A program made the position numbers and the translations under genes. From assembly GCF_014649775.1 (NCBI RefSeq), contig NZ_BMTR01000020.1:62001-126000 (forward strand): a stretch of DNA of 64,000 nucleotides, read 5' to 3'. Position 1 is the first letter of the stretch; every line of letters begins with the position of its first letter. The notes beneath the pieces are model-generated. The model worked only from the letters and a program-made list of their open reading frames with translations. It was not told the origin of the DNA and made no database searches. This DNA is from Streptomyces longisporoflavus. GTDB taxonomy: Bacteria; Actinomycetota; Actinomycetes; Streptomycetales; Streptomycetaceae. Shown here piece by piece: positions 17,848 to 26,329 of this stretch.

Positions 17848-18086
17848 GTCCGATGACTGCCAAGGCCAAGGGCTTCAAGAAGTCGAAGCCCGGCGCGTAC
17901 CTGTCGATGGCCACCACCGCCTTCGGTGCGGTCTCCGTCGTCAAGCAGGCCAGGATGGCCCGCAAGGAGAACGACACGCTCCGTCTCGTCGACGCCGCTG
18001 TCTCCGCCGCCGCCATCGTCACCGGTCTTGCTCTGCTCTATCGCGAGCTGAAGAAGCTCGGCGACGAAGACGTCCTGCTGGGTTGA
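17844..18086 (+). CDS. Small conserved protein between gatA and gatB
   Basis: An 80-residue protein starting in an ATGA overlap with gatA and ending 16 bp before gatB, so it is embedded in the operon. It has a Lys-rich N-terminus (TAKAKGFKKSKPGAYLS), then AVSVVKQARMARKENDTLRL, and one hydrophobic helix (LVDAAVSAAAIVTGLALLYR) before an acidic tail. No family was recognised. The coupling suggests a role tied to amidotransferase expression or assembly, but the sequence does not show one. Confidence 0.85.
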   Translation: MSPMTAKAKGFKKSKPGAYLSMATTAFGAVSVVKQARMARKENDTLRLVDAAVSAAAIVTGLALLYRELKKLGDEDVLLG

Positions 18087-18102
18087 GAGGGAAAGTTTCA
18101 CC

Positions 18103-19614
18103 GTGACTGTCACGACTGACCTGGTGTCGTACGAGGATGCCCTCGCGACGTACGACCCCGTCATGGGCCTTGAGGTCCATGTCGAGCTGGGCACCAAGAC
18201 CAAGATGTTCTGCGGCTGCTCCACCGAGCTCAAGCAGGACGCCAACAGCCAGACCTGCCCGACCTGTCTCGGACTGCCCGGTGCGCTGCCGGTCGTCAAC
18301 GAGATCGGCGTCGAGTCCGCCATCAAGATCGGTCTCGCGCTGAACTGCGAGATCGCCGAGTGGTGCCGTTTCGCCCGGAAGAACTACTTCTATCCGGACA
18401 TGCCGAAGAACTTCCAGACCTCCCAGTACGACGAGCCGATCGCCTTCAACGGCTATCTGGACGTCCAGCTGGAGGACGGCGAGGTCTTCCGCGTGGAGAT
18501 CGAGCGCGCCCACATGGAGGAGGACACCGGCAAGTCCACGCACGTGGGTGGCGCGACGGGCCGTATCCACGGCGCGTCGCACTCGCTCCTGGACTACAAC
18601 CGCGCCGGTATCCCGCTCATCGAGATCGTCACCAAGCCGATCGAGGGCGCGGGCGAGCGGGCTCCCGAGGTCGCCAAGGCGTACGTCGCGGAGCTGCGCG
18701 AGGTCATCAAGGCGCTCGACGTGTCCGAGGCCCGGATGGACAAGGGCCAGATGCGCTGCGACGTGAACCTGTCCCTGCGCCCGCACGGGCGTGAGGAGTT
18801 CGGTACGCGTTCGGAGACGAAGAACGTCAACTCGCTCCGTTCCGTGGAGCGTGCGGCGCGCTTCGAGATCCAGCGGCACGCGGCCGTCCTGAACGGCGGC
18901 GGAACGATCGTCCAGGAGACCCGTCACTTCCACGAGGAGGACGGCTCCACGACGTCGGGCCGCATCAAGGACAACGCCGAGGACTACCGGTACTTCCCGG
19001 AGCCCGACCTCGTCCCCGTCGCCCCGGCCCGTACGTGGGTCGAGGAGCTGCGTGCCGGTCTCCCCGAGATGCCGCGCGTGCGCCGTAACCGCCTCCGCGA
19101 GGAGTGGGGTGTCTCGGAGCACGACATGCAGTCGATCCTGAACGCCGGTGCGGTCGACCCCATCGTCGCCACGATCGAGGCGGGCGCCGACTCGGCGGCC
19201 GCGCGCAAGTGGTGGATGGGCGAGCTGTCCCGCAACGCCAACGAGACGGGCAGGGCGCTCGACGAGCTGCCGGTCACCCCGGCGCAGGTCGCGCGCGTGG
19301 CCGAGCTGGTCACCAAGGGCGACCTGAACGACAAGCTGGCGCGCCAGGTCTTCGAGGGTGTCCTCGCGGGCGAGGGCACGCCGGACGAGGTCGTCGAGAA
19401 GCGTGGCCTGAAGGTCGTCTCGGACGAGGGCGCCCTGACGACCGCCGTGGACGAGGCGATCGCGGGCAACCCCGCCATCGCCGACAAGATCCGCAGTGGC
19501 AAGGTCGCGGCGGCCGGTGCGCTGGTCGGCGCGGTCATGAAGGCGACCCGGGGTCAGGCCGACGCGGCCCGCGTCAAGGAACTGATCCTGGAGAAGCTGG
19601 GCGTGGAGGGCTGA
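18103..19614 (+). CDS. gatB: Asp/Glu-tRNA amidotransferase subunit B
   Basis: A 503-residue subunit that binds the mischarged tRNA and activates its carboxylate with ATP. The GatB N-terminal signature GLEVHVELGTKTKMFCGCS is at residue 23 and zinc-type cysteines occur in FCGCSTEL ... TCPTCLGLPG. The catalytic kinase region is in HMEEDTGKSTH. The C-terminal YqeY-like tail domain ends ARVKELILEKLGVEG. GTG 18103 follows GAGAGGGAAAG. A strong hairpin follows the gene, marking the operon end. Confidence 0.96.
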   Translation: MTVTTDLVSYEDALATYDPVMGLEVHVELGTKTKMFCGCSTELKQDANSQTCPTCLGLPGALPVVNEIGVESAIKIGLALNCEIAEWCRFARKNYFYPDMPKNFQTSQYDEPIAFNGYLDVQLEDGEVFRVEIERAHMEEDTGKSTHVGGATGRIHGASHSLLDYNRAGIPLIEIVTKPIEGAGERAPEVAKAYVAELREVIKALDVSEARMDKGQMRCDVNLSLRPHGREEFGTRSETKNVNSLRSVERAARFEIQRHAAVLNGGGTIVQETRHFHEEDGSTTSGRIKDNAEDYRYFPEPDLVPVAPARTWVEELRAGLPEMPRVRRNRLREEWGVSEHDMQSILNAGAVDPIVATIEAGADSAAARKWWMGELSRNANETGRALDELPVTPAQVARVAELVTKGDLNDKLARQVFEGVLAGEGTPDEVVEKRGLKVVSDEGALTTAVDEAIAGNPAIADKIRSGKVAAAGALVGAVMKATRGQADAARVKELILEKLGVEG

Positions 19615-19638
19615 GGCCTTTCGCTTGTACGGCCTGAA

Positions 19639-19655
19639 CCGCCGCTTCGCGGCGG
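19639..19655 (+). terminator. gat operon terminator hairpin
   Basis: CCGCCGC-TTC-GCGGCGG forms a perfect 7-bp stem with a 3-base loop, followed by ATCTTTCCC. It starts 24 bases after the gatB stop. Confidence 0.65.
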
Positions 19656-19661
19656 ATCTTT

Positions 19662-19709
19662 CCCGCCCGCCCACCCGATTGCCCTGGGGCCATCGAGTGG
19701 GCGGGCGGG
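19662..19709. repeat. Large inverted repeat carrying dispersed-repeat core
   Basis: CCCGCCCGCCCAC (19662-19674) pairs perfectly with GTGGGCGGGCGGG (19697-19709). Inner CGAT/ATCG pairing extends it to about 17 bp. The CCCGCCC...CCCGATTGCCC core is shared with repeats at 49.7 kb and 62.4 kb. It may act as a second terminator, and it abuts the annotated start of the next gene. Confidence 0.7.
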
Positions 19710-21011
19710 GTGCTGTTCGCCCTGTCGGACCATCGCAAGCCCCGGGCCACGGAGCCTCCCCTGAACACCGTCACCGCCGAGATCCTCTCCGTCGGCCTGC
19801 TTCTCGCCGTGCTCGCGTTCGCCGTCGTACGGCCCAAGAAGTGGTCCGAGGCCGCCGCCGCGCTGCCCGCCGCCGGGCTTGTCGTGGGGCTCGGGGCCGT
19901 CTCGCCGGAGCACGCGCTCGCCGAGGTCCGGAGCCTGCTGCCCGTGGTGGGTTTCCTGGCCGCCGTCCTCGTGCTCGCGCAACTCTGCGCGGACGACGGG
20001 CTCTTCGCCGCCGCCGGTGATCTCGTCGCCCGTATCTGCGGCGGACGGACCCGGGCGCTTCTCGGCGGGGTTTTCGGGGTGGCCGCGGCGATCACCGCCG
20101 TGCTCAGCCTCGACGCCACCGTCGTCCTGCTCACCCCGGTCGTCTTCGCCACCGCCGCCCGCGTCGGCGCCAGGCCCCGCCCGCACGTCTACGCCACCGC
20201 GCATCTCGCCAACTCGGCGTCGCTCCTGCTGCCCGTCTCCAACCTCACCAACCTCCTCGCCCTCACCGCCAGTGGTCTCACCTTCACCCGGTTCGCGTTC
20301 CTGATGGCGTTGCCGTGGCTGGTGGCGATCGGCATCGAGTATGTGGCGTTCAGGCGGTACTTCGAGGCCGACCTGGACGCGGGCGCCGAGGAGCCCGAGG
20401 AGGTCGAGCCGACCCCCGTACCGGTCTTCACGCTGGTCGTCCTCGGTCTCACCCTCGCCGGCTTCGTCGTCACCTCGCTGGCCGGAGCCGAACCCCTGTG
20501 GGCGGCCCTCGCCGGAGCCGCGGTGCTCGCGGTCCGGGCGCTGCTGCAAAAACGTACGACCGCCACCGGAATCGTCCGCTCCGCGAGCCCGCTGTTCTGT
20601 CTGTTCGTGCTCGCGCTCGGCATCGTCGTCAAGGCGGTCGTCGACAACGGCCTCGGTTCCGGGATCGAGTGGATCCTGCCGGACGGCGCCTCGCTGCCCG
20701 CCCTGCTCGCGATCGCGGGCCTCGCCGCCGTGCTCGCCAACCTGATCAACAACCTGCCCGCGATCCTCGCCCTGCTGCCCGCCGTCGCCCCCGCGGGCCC
20801 GGGTCCCGTCCTGGCGGCCCTGATCGGCGTCAACATCGGCCCGAACCTGACGTACGTCGGCTCGCTCGCCACCCTGCTCTGGCGCCGCATCCTGCACGAC
20901 CACGGCACGGACGCCGACCTGCGGACGTTCACCGTGCTCGGCGTCCTGACCGTGCCCCTCACGCTCGCGGCATCGACCCTCGCGCTGTGGGCGGGGCTGC
21001 TGATCGGCTGA
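19710..21011 (+). CDS. ArsB/NhaD-type (SLC13-like) anion permease
   Basis: An integral membrane permease of about 420-433 residues with 10-11 helices in two halves. Residues such as LSLDATVVLLTPVVFATA and LANLINNLPAILALLP are hallmarks of the ion-transporter superfamily holding ArsB, CitM and NhaD. The GTG at 19710 is the first ATG/GTG/TTG-type start but lies at the foot of a large hairpin and has no ribosome site. A CTG at 19761 (then NTVTAEILSVGLL) is preceded by GGAG at 6 bases spacing and may be the true start. No ars regulator or reductase is nearby, so the substrate is open. Confidence 0.82.
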   Translation: MLFALSDHRKPRATEPPLNTVTAEILSVGLLLAVLAFAVVRPKKWSEAAAALPAAGLVVGLGAVSPEHALAEVRSLLPVVGFLAAVLVLAQLCADDGLFAAAGDLVARICGGRTRALLGGVFGVAAAITAVLSLDATVVLLTPVVFATAARVGARPRPHVYATAHLANSASLLLPVSNLTNLLALTASGLTFTRFAFLMALPWLVAIGIEYVAFRRYFEADLDAGAEEPEEVEPTPVPVFTLVVLGLTLAGFVVTSLAGAEPLWAALAGAAVLAVRALLQKRTTATGIVRSASPLFCLFVLALGIVVKAVVDNGLGSGIEWILPDGASLPALLAIAGLAAVLANLINNLPAILALLPAVAPAGPGPVLAALIGVNIGPNLTYVGSLATLLWRRILHDHGTDADLRTFTVLGVLTVPLTLAASTLALWAGLLIG

Positions 21012-21042
21012 CCGCGCCGGGCCACCCGTACCCGGGCGGCTC

Positions 21043-21098
21043 CGTTCACGCCGACTTCGTCCCCAAGTCTTCACACGGATACCGGACTTCACTAGCGT
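21043..21098 (+). promoter_or_regulatory. Possible PHO box and promoter of phospholipase C
   Basis: GTTCACGCCGA (21043) is followed 11 bases on by CTTCGTCCCCA and then AGTCTTCACAC. This resembles the 11-bp direct repeats bound by PhoP in Streptomyces, though the second unit is weak. A candidate promoter overlaps it: TTCACA (21070-21075), 17 bases, TAGCGT (21093-21098). The phosphate link is inference. Confidence 0.35.
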
Positions 21099-21157
21099 CC
21101 CGGCGAGCAGGTCAATGGATCAGCAGAGAACCATTGGCCGTCGACTGGAGGTCGTAC

Positions 21158-23263
21158 GTGTCCCCGGAGATATCACGCAGGCGGCTGATGGCGGTCGGCG
21201 GAGGCGCGCTCGGCGCCGCCGCCGTCGGATCCTTCCTGCCGCCCTCGCTGCAGCAGGCACTGGCACAGGACCGGCACAAACCCGGCAGCGGCGGGCTCGA
21301 CTCGATCGAGCACGTCGTCATCCTGATGCAGGAGAACAGGTCCTTCGACCACTACTTCGGCGCCCTGCGCGGCGTACGCGGCTTCGGCGACCGCAACGCC
21401 GTCCGGCTCCCCGGCGGGAAGTCCGTGTTCGAGCAGCCGGCCGCTCTCGGCACCGTCCTGCCCTTCCCCGTCCGCGAGGCCGCCGCCGCGCAGAAGAAGG
21501 ACCTGCAGTACATCGGCGCCCTCGACCACTCCTGGAGCGGCGGCGCCAAGGCCTGGCACGACGGCTGGTCGGACGGCTGGATCACCGCCAAGACCGCGGC
21601 GACGATGGCGTACTACACGCGCGAGGACATCCCGCTGCACTACGAACTCGCCGACACCTTCACCGTCTGCGACGCCTACCACTCCTCCGTCCACACCTCC
21701 ACCAGCCCCAACCGCAACCACCTGTGGAGCGGCAAGACGGGCTACGAGGCGAACGGCAAGCGCGCCGTCGGCAACGACGCGTACGACGAGGGCAAGCACC
21801 CCGGCTACGACTGGGGGACGTACGCCGAGCGCCTGGAGAAGGCGGGCGTGAGCTGGCAGACGTACACCGAGTGGGAGAACTTCACCGACAACCAGATCGA
21901 ATTCTTCACTACCTTCAAGGCCATCGCCCGCAAGGTCCTCGCCAAGACCGGCCTCACCTACATGGAGGCCTTCTACGCCAAGGTCCGCGACGCCAAGGAC
22001 GAGGCCGAGCGCGCGAAGCTGCTCGCCACCCTGGAGGAGGGTGTCGCCACCCTCACCAAGGCGGAGAAGTCGCTGTTCGAGCGCGGCCTGCGGCGCGTGC
22101 CCACCGGCAAGCTCGCCGAGGAGTTCGCCAAGGACGTCGCCGGCGGCAAGCTGGCCAAGGTCAGCTATCTGGTGCCGTCCGCCCTCGACTCCGAGCACCC
22201 CAGCGTCTCGTCGCCCATCCACAGCGCGACCATCGTCTACAAGGTCCTCGACGCCCTCGCCTCGCACCCCGAGGTCTGGCGCCGCACCGCCGTCTTCATC
22301 AACTACGACGAGAACGACGGCTTCTTCGACCACGTCCCGCCGCCCGTCCCCGGCACCGACTCGCCCGAGGACCAGGAGGAGCGCTGGGAGGGGAAGCCGA
22401 CCGGCCTCGGCGTGCGCGTCCCCATGCTCGTCGTCTCGCCCTGGACCGTCGGCGGCTACGTCACCTCCGAAGTCTTCGACCACACCTCCGTCGTGCGCTT
22501 CCTGGAGAAGTGGACCGGCGTCCGCGAGCCCAACATCAGCGCCTGGCGCCGCAAGGTCACCGGCGACCTCACCGGAGCCTTCGACTTCCGGCGCGGCCAC
22601 CGGCAGCCCGACGTCGAGCAGCCCGGCGCCATCCCGGAGTTCAGCGGCCGCTGGTCCCCGCAGCCGCCCCCGAAGCAGTCCATGCCGGTCCAGGAGCCCG
22701 GCACCCGCCGCGCCCGCCCGCTGCCCTACCAGCCCGACGCGTACGTCAAGCCGGGCGAGAGCGGCGCTCTCTCGGTGCGGCTGGGCAACGGCGGCCGCTC
22801 CAGCGCGCACTTCGCGCTCTACCCGTACGCCGGAGAGTTCCCGGCCCCCCAGCACCAGGACGTCGTCCGCGAGGGCTCCTGGACCGTCCCGGTGGCCAAG
22901 GACGCGTACGACTTCACGATCACGGGGCCGAACGGCTTCCGGCGCGAGTTCGCGGGCGGCAGGGACGGCAAGGCGCAGGTCGCCTCCGCGATCACCCGCC
23001 GTGAGATCCATGTGACGCTGGCCAATCGGGGCCGCAAGGAACTCGTCTTCACCGTCGAGCCGGTCGGCTATGTGGCCCAGCGGCACGTCAGGTCGCGTAC
23101 GCGGATCGTCCGCGTCAAGGCGGGCAGCAGCCGCACGATCGCCTGGCACACGGACGACGAACACGGCTGGTACGACGTTCAGGTGACCGCGGCGGGCGAA
23201 CCTGCTTTCCGGCGCCGCCTGATGGGGCACATAGAGAACGGACGCGCGAGCGTGTCGGGCTGA
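21158..23263 (+). CDS. Tat-secreted phosphocholine-specific phospholipase C
   Basis: A 701-residue exported enzyme hydrolysing phosphatidylcholine or sphingomyelin head groups. The Tat signal SRRRLMAVGGGALGAAA is at residues 6-22. The phosphoesterase core starts IEHVVILMQENRSFDHYFGA, with the catalytic region in TSTSPNRNHLWSG and NYDENDGFFDHVPPP. Two C-terminal beta domains of the DUF756 type follow (about 500-700). GTG 21158 is chosen for its GGAGG and because the Tat signal begins at once; the frame is open far upstream by chance. A possible PHO box precedes it. Confidence 0.92.
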   Translation: MSPEISRRRLMAVGGGALGAAAVGSFLPPSLQQALAQDRHKPGSGGLDSIEHVVILMQENRSFDHYFGALRGVRGFGDRNAVRLPGGKSVFEQPAALGTVLPFPVREAAAAQKKDLQYIGALDHSWSGGAKAWHDGWSDGWITAKTAATMAYYTREDIPLHYELADTFTVCDAYHSSVHTSTSPNRNHLWSGKTGYEANGKRAVGNDAYDEGKHPGYDWGTYAERLEKAGVSWQTYTEWENFTDNQIEFFTTFKAIARKVLAKTGLTYMEAFYAKVRDAKDEAERAKLLATLEEGVATLTKAEKSLFERGLRRVPTGKLAEEFAKDVAGGKLAKVSYLVPSALDSEHPSVSSPIHSATIVYKVLDALASHPEVWRRTAVFINYDENDGFFDHVPPPVPGTDSPEDQEERWEGKPTGLGVRVPMLVVSPWTVGGYVTSEVFDHTSVVRFLEKWTGVREPNISAWRRKVTGDLTGAFDFRRGHRQPDVEQPGAIPEFSGRWSPQPPPKQSMPVQEPGTRRARPLPYQPDAYVKPGESGALSVRLGNGGRSSAHFALYPYAGEFPAPQHQDVVREGSWTVPVAKDAYDFTITGPNGFRREFAGGRDGKAQVASAITRREIHVTLANRGRKELVFTVEPVGYVAQRHVRSRTRIVRVKAGSSRTIAWHTDDEHGWYDVQVTAAGEPAFRRRLMGHIENGRASVSG

Positions 23264-23276
23264 ATCCCCGGTTCTG

Positions 23277-23313
23277 AGGGTGTGCGAGGTCCCGACGGGG
23301 CCTCGCACACCCT
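23277..23313 (+). terminator. Terminator after phospholipase C
   Basis: AGGGTGTGCGAGG and CCTCGCACACCCT form a perfect 13-bp stem around an 11-base loop, 14 bases after the stop codon. Confidence 0.8.
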
Positions 23314-23369
23314 TATGTGAACTTGTGAGGAAAGCCACGAACGGGACCAATGATCTCCAGGTGCTGCCA

Positions 23370-23403
23370 AAGTACTTCCGGAGTACTTACGACGCATATG
23401 TCG
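23370..23403. promoter_or_regulatory. Palindromes upstream of MMPL gene
   Basis: AAGTACT-TCCGG-AGTACTT is a perfect 7-bp inverted repeat (23370-23388). It is followed by CGAC-GCATAT-GTCG (23390-23403). They lie about 90 bases before the MMPL start in an otherwise gene-free 225-bp gap. An operator is likely, though no regulator gene is adjacent. Confidence 0.45.
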
Positions 23404-23488
23404 TCGCTCAAGCGTTCTTTGCGGGCTGTTCATCTCATTCAAGACGGTTCCCGGTAAAGATCTACGAACCAGAACAGGGAGCCAGTCA

Positions 23489-25735
23489 GTGGCAGCAGTC
23501 GCACGGTGGTGTCTCAAGCATCGCCTCCTGGCCGTACTGCTCTGGCTGTTCGCACTCGGCGGCGCCGCGAGCGCCGCGGCCGTCGCCGGATCCGCGTACT
23601 CGAACGACTACGACGTGCCGGGCACCGAGTCCGGCCGCGCGACCCAGCTCCTGAACGCAGGCTTCGAAGGCCTCGGCGGCGACAGCAACACCGTCGTCTG
23701 GCGGACCGAGGCGGATACGACCGTCCGCGCGGCCGACATCGAGCAGACGATGTCCGACACCCTCGACCGCATCGAGGACCTGCCCGCGGTCGCCTCCGTC
23801 AGCAGCCCGTACGGGAAGCACGGCGCCGCACAGATCAGCGGCGACGCGCGCATCGCGTACGCGACCGTCACCTTCCACGAGCAGGCCGACGCCATCGGCA
23901 AGGCGGACGCCCGGGCCCTCGTCGACACCGCGAAGGCCGCCGACTCGGACCACCTGGAGGTCGAACTCGGCGGCAGCGCCGTCGCCCTCACCGAGTCCAA
24001 GAGCGCGCAGACCGCCGAGATCGTCGGGGTCGCCGTCGCCGCCGTCGTGCTCTTCCTCGCCTTCGGCTCGCTCGCCGCATCGATGCTGCCCATCGCCACG
24101 GCGCTGGTGTCGGTCGGCACGGCGTACGCGGGCATCGTGCTGCTCGGGCACCTCATGACCGTCGCGGACTTCGCGCCGATGCTGGGCACCCTGATCGGGC
24201 TCGGCGTCGGCATCGACTACGCGCTGTTCATCGTGACCAGACACCGCAAGGGCCTCAAGCAGGGCCTGCCGGTGGCCGTCGCCGCCGAGCGCGCGGTCGC
24301 CACCACCGGGCGCGCGGTCGTCTTCGCGGGCGCCACCGTGTGCATCGCGCTGCTCGGGATGCTCATCCTGCGGCTCAGCTTCCTCAACGGCGTCGCGATC
24401 GCCGGGTCGCTGACCGTGCTCCTCACGGTCGCCGCGTCGGTGACCCTGCTCCCCGCGCTCCTGTCCTGGATCGGCCCGCGCGCCCTCAGCCGCCGCGAAC
24501 GGCGCGCGCTCGCCGAACACGGACCGGCCCCGGAGGTGCCCACCGGGCTCGCCGCGCGCTGGTCCGCCTTCGTCGAGCGGCACCCGAAGCTCCTCGGCGG
24601 TGTCGCCGTCGCCGTGATGGCGGTGCTCGCCCTGCCCACCCTCTCCCTGCATCTGGGCACGTCCGATCAGGGCAACAACCCGGCGACGGCCACCACCCGG
24701 CAGGCCTACGACCTCCTCGCGGACGGCTTCGGCCCCGGCGTCAACGGCCCGCTCACGCTCGTCACCCCCGTCGACGGAGCGGGCGACCGGCTCGCCCTCA
24801 CCAACCTCGGCCCGGTGCTCGAATCGACGAAGGGCGTCGCCTCCGTCAGCCCCGTCACGTACGACGCCGACGGCACGACCGCCCACATCACCGTCGTACC
24901 GGCCTCCTCCCCCCAGTCCGAGCGGACCAGCGAGCTCGTCGACCGGCTGCGCGACGACGTGCTCCCCAGGGCCGAGGCCGACACCTCCCTCGACCTGTAC
25001 GTCGGCGGCGTCACGGCGAGCTACGACGACTTCGCGGAGATCATCGTCGGCAAGCTGCCGCTCTTCGTGGGCGTGGTCATCGCCCTCGGCTGCGTCCTGC
25101 TGCTCCTCGCCTTCCGGTCCGTCGGCATCCCCCTGAAGGCCGCCGCGATGAACGTGGCGGCGGTGGCGTCGGCCTTCGGGATCGTCGTCGCGATCTTCCA
25201 GTGGGGCTGGGGGAGCGAGCTGCTCGGCCTCGGCTCGGCAGGGCCGATCGAGCCCTTCCTGCCCGTGATCATGGTGTCCGTCCTCTTCGGGCTCTCCATG
25301 GACTACCAGGTCTTCCTGGTCAGCCGGATGTACGAGGAATGGCTGGAGACGGGCGACAACCGGCGGGCCGTACGGGTCGGCCTGGCCGAGACGAGCCGAG
25401 TGATCAACTCCGCGGCCGTCATCATGATCTCGGTCTTCCTCGCCTTCGTCCTGAGCGGCGACCGGGTCATCGCGATGTTCGGCATCGGTCTCGCCGCCGC
25501 GGTCGCGCTCGACGCGTTCGTCCTGCGTACGCTCCTGGTCCCGGCCCTGATGCACATGCTGGGCGGCGCCAACTGGTGGCTGCCGCGCGGCCTCGACCGT
25601 CTGCTGCCGCGCGTCAGCATCGAGCCGCCGGAAACTCGTTCGAGCGAAACCGCCGCGAGTGCGAGGATCCCGGCACAAGACCCGGACGGACTGAAGGAGC
25701 GGGATGTTCGCGATATCGCTGGGCGAGGGCGCTGA
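23489..25735 (+). CDS. MMPL/RND-family membrane transporter
   Basis: A 748-residue polytopic membrane protein of the MmpL type (proton-driven export of lipids or hydrophobic compounds). About 12 helices occur in two repeats. Each has a periplasmic loop after the first helix (about 30-170 and 390-500) followed by helix clusters with the family motifs GLGVGIDYALFIVTRHRKGL and LFGLSMDYQVFLVSRMYEEW. The Asp-Tyr pairs in these motifs are the expected proton-relay residues. GTG 23489 follows GGGAG. The 3' end overlaps the GNAT gene by 32 bp. Confidence 0.92.
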   Translation: MAAVARWCLKHRLLAVLLWLFALGGAASAAAVAGSAYSNDYDVPGTESGRATQLLNAGFEGLGGDSNTVVWRTEADTTVRAADIEQTMSDTLDRIEDLPAVASVSSPYGKHGAAQISGDARIAYATVTFHEQADAIGKADARALVDTAKAADSDHLEVELGGSAVALTESKSAQTAEIVGVAVAAVVLFLAFGSLAASMLPIATALVSVGTAYAGIVLLGHLMTVADFAPMLGTLIGLGVGIDYALFIVTRHRKGLKQGLPVAVAAERAVATTGRAVVFAGATVCIALLGMLILRLSFLNGVAIAGSLTVLLTVAASVTLLPALLSWIGPRALSRRERRALAEHGPAPEVPTGLAARWSAFVERHPKLLGGVAVAVMAVLALPTLSLHLGTSDQGNNPATATTRQAYDLLADGFGPGVNGPLTLVTPVDGAGDRLALTNLGPVLESTKGVASVSPVTYDADGTTAHITVVPASSPQSERTSELVDRLRDDVLPRAEADTSLDLYVGGVTASYDDFAEIIVGKLPLFVGVVIALGCVLLLLAFRSVGIPLKAAAMNVAAVASAFGIVVAIFQWGWGSELLGLGSAGPIEPFLPVIMVSVLFGLSMDYQVFLVSRMYEEWLETGDNRRAVRVGLAETSRVINSAAVIMISVFLAFVLSGDRVIAMFGIGLAAAVALDAFVLRTLLVPALMHMLGGANWWLPRGLDRLLPRVSIEPPETRSSETAASARIPAQDPDGLKERDVRDIAGRGR

Positions 25736-26294
25736 ACTGCGGCCCATCGAGCCGTGGCAGGCGGAGGAGTTCCTCGCGCACGTCGATCGTGCGCGGGAGT
25801 ACGCGGGGCCGTGGGTACCCCTGACCGTCCTTGCGAAGGACCTCGATTCGGCTCGCGAGCGGCTCCAGGTGTTCGCCGACAAGCAGGCCGCCGACACGGG
25901 CCGCCTGTACGGCATCTGGCTGGACGGCACGCTCGTCGGCGGAGTGCTCTTCCGGATCTTCGACACGGCCACGGAGAGCTGCGAGGTCGGTGTCTGGCTG
26001 GAGCCTTCGGCCGCCGGGCGCGGTCTGATCACCCGGGCGAGCCGGGTCCTCATCGACTGGGCGGTGGACGAGCGCGGCATGCACCGCGTGGAGTGGCTGG
26101 TCTCCTCGGCGAACGCCCGCAGCAAGGCGGTGGCCGAGCGGCTCGGGATGACGAAGGACGGCGTGCTGCGGGAGAGCTTCCCCTGGCAGGGCGTGCGGCA
26201 CGACATGGAGGTCTGGTCGGTGCTCGCGCCGGAGTGGCGCAAGGCGCGTGAGGCGCGTGAGGCCGCGGGCGGCGCGGGCTCTGCGGCTCGTTAA
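25704..26294 (+). CDS. GNAT acetyltransferase, RimJ/RimL type
   Basis: A 196-residue acetyl-CoA-dependent N-acetyltransferase. Typical segments are EVGVWLEPSAAGRGLITRA (acetyl-CoA loop, near residue 95), HRVEWLVSSANARSKAVAERLGM and DGVLRESFPWQGVRHDMEVW. It resembles ribosomal-protein alanine N-acetyltransferases and relatives, but the substrate is open. ATG 25704 has GAAGGAG 5-6 bases upstream. It overlaps the MMPL 3' end in another frame, so the two are probably co-transcribed. Confidence 0.9.
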   Translation: MFAISLGEGAELRPIEPWQAEEFLAHVDRAREYAGPWVPLTVLAKDLDSARERLQVFADKQAADTGRLYGIWLDGTLVGGVLFRIFDTATESCEVGVWLEPSAAGRGLITRASRVLIDWAVDERGMHRVEWLVSSANARSKAVAERLGMTKDGVLRESFPWQGVRHDMEVWSVLAPEWRKAREAREAAGGAGSAAR

Positions 26295-26329
26295 GAAACC
26301 TCTCAGACTCCGTCCGTACGGTGCGGAGC

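Noticed and set aside
19710..21011. Arsenite efflux operon
   Set aside because: The permease is of the ArsB/NhaD superfamily, but there is no arsR, arsC or arsA nearby, so an arsenic role is not supported.
23486..26242. 918-codon minus-strand open frame opposite the MMPL and GNAT genes
   Set aside because: It is antisense to two clear protein genes and composed of low-complexity Arg/Asp/Gly-rich translation typical of high-GC shadow frames.
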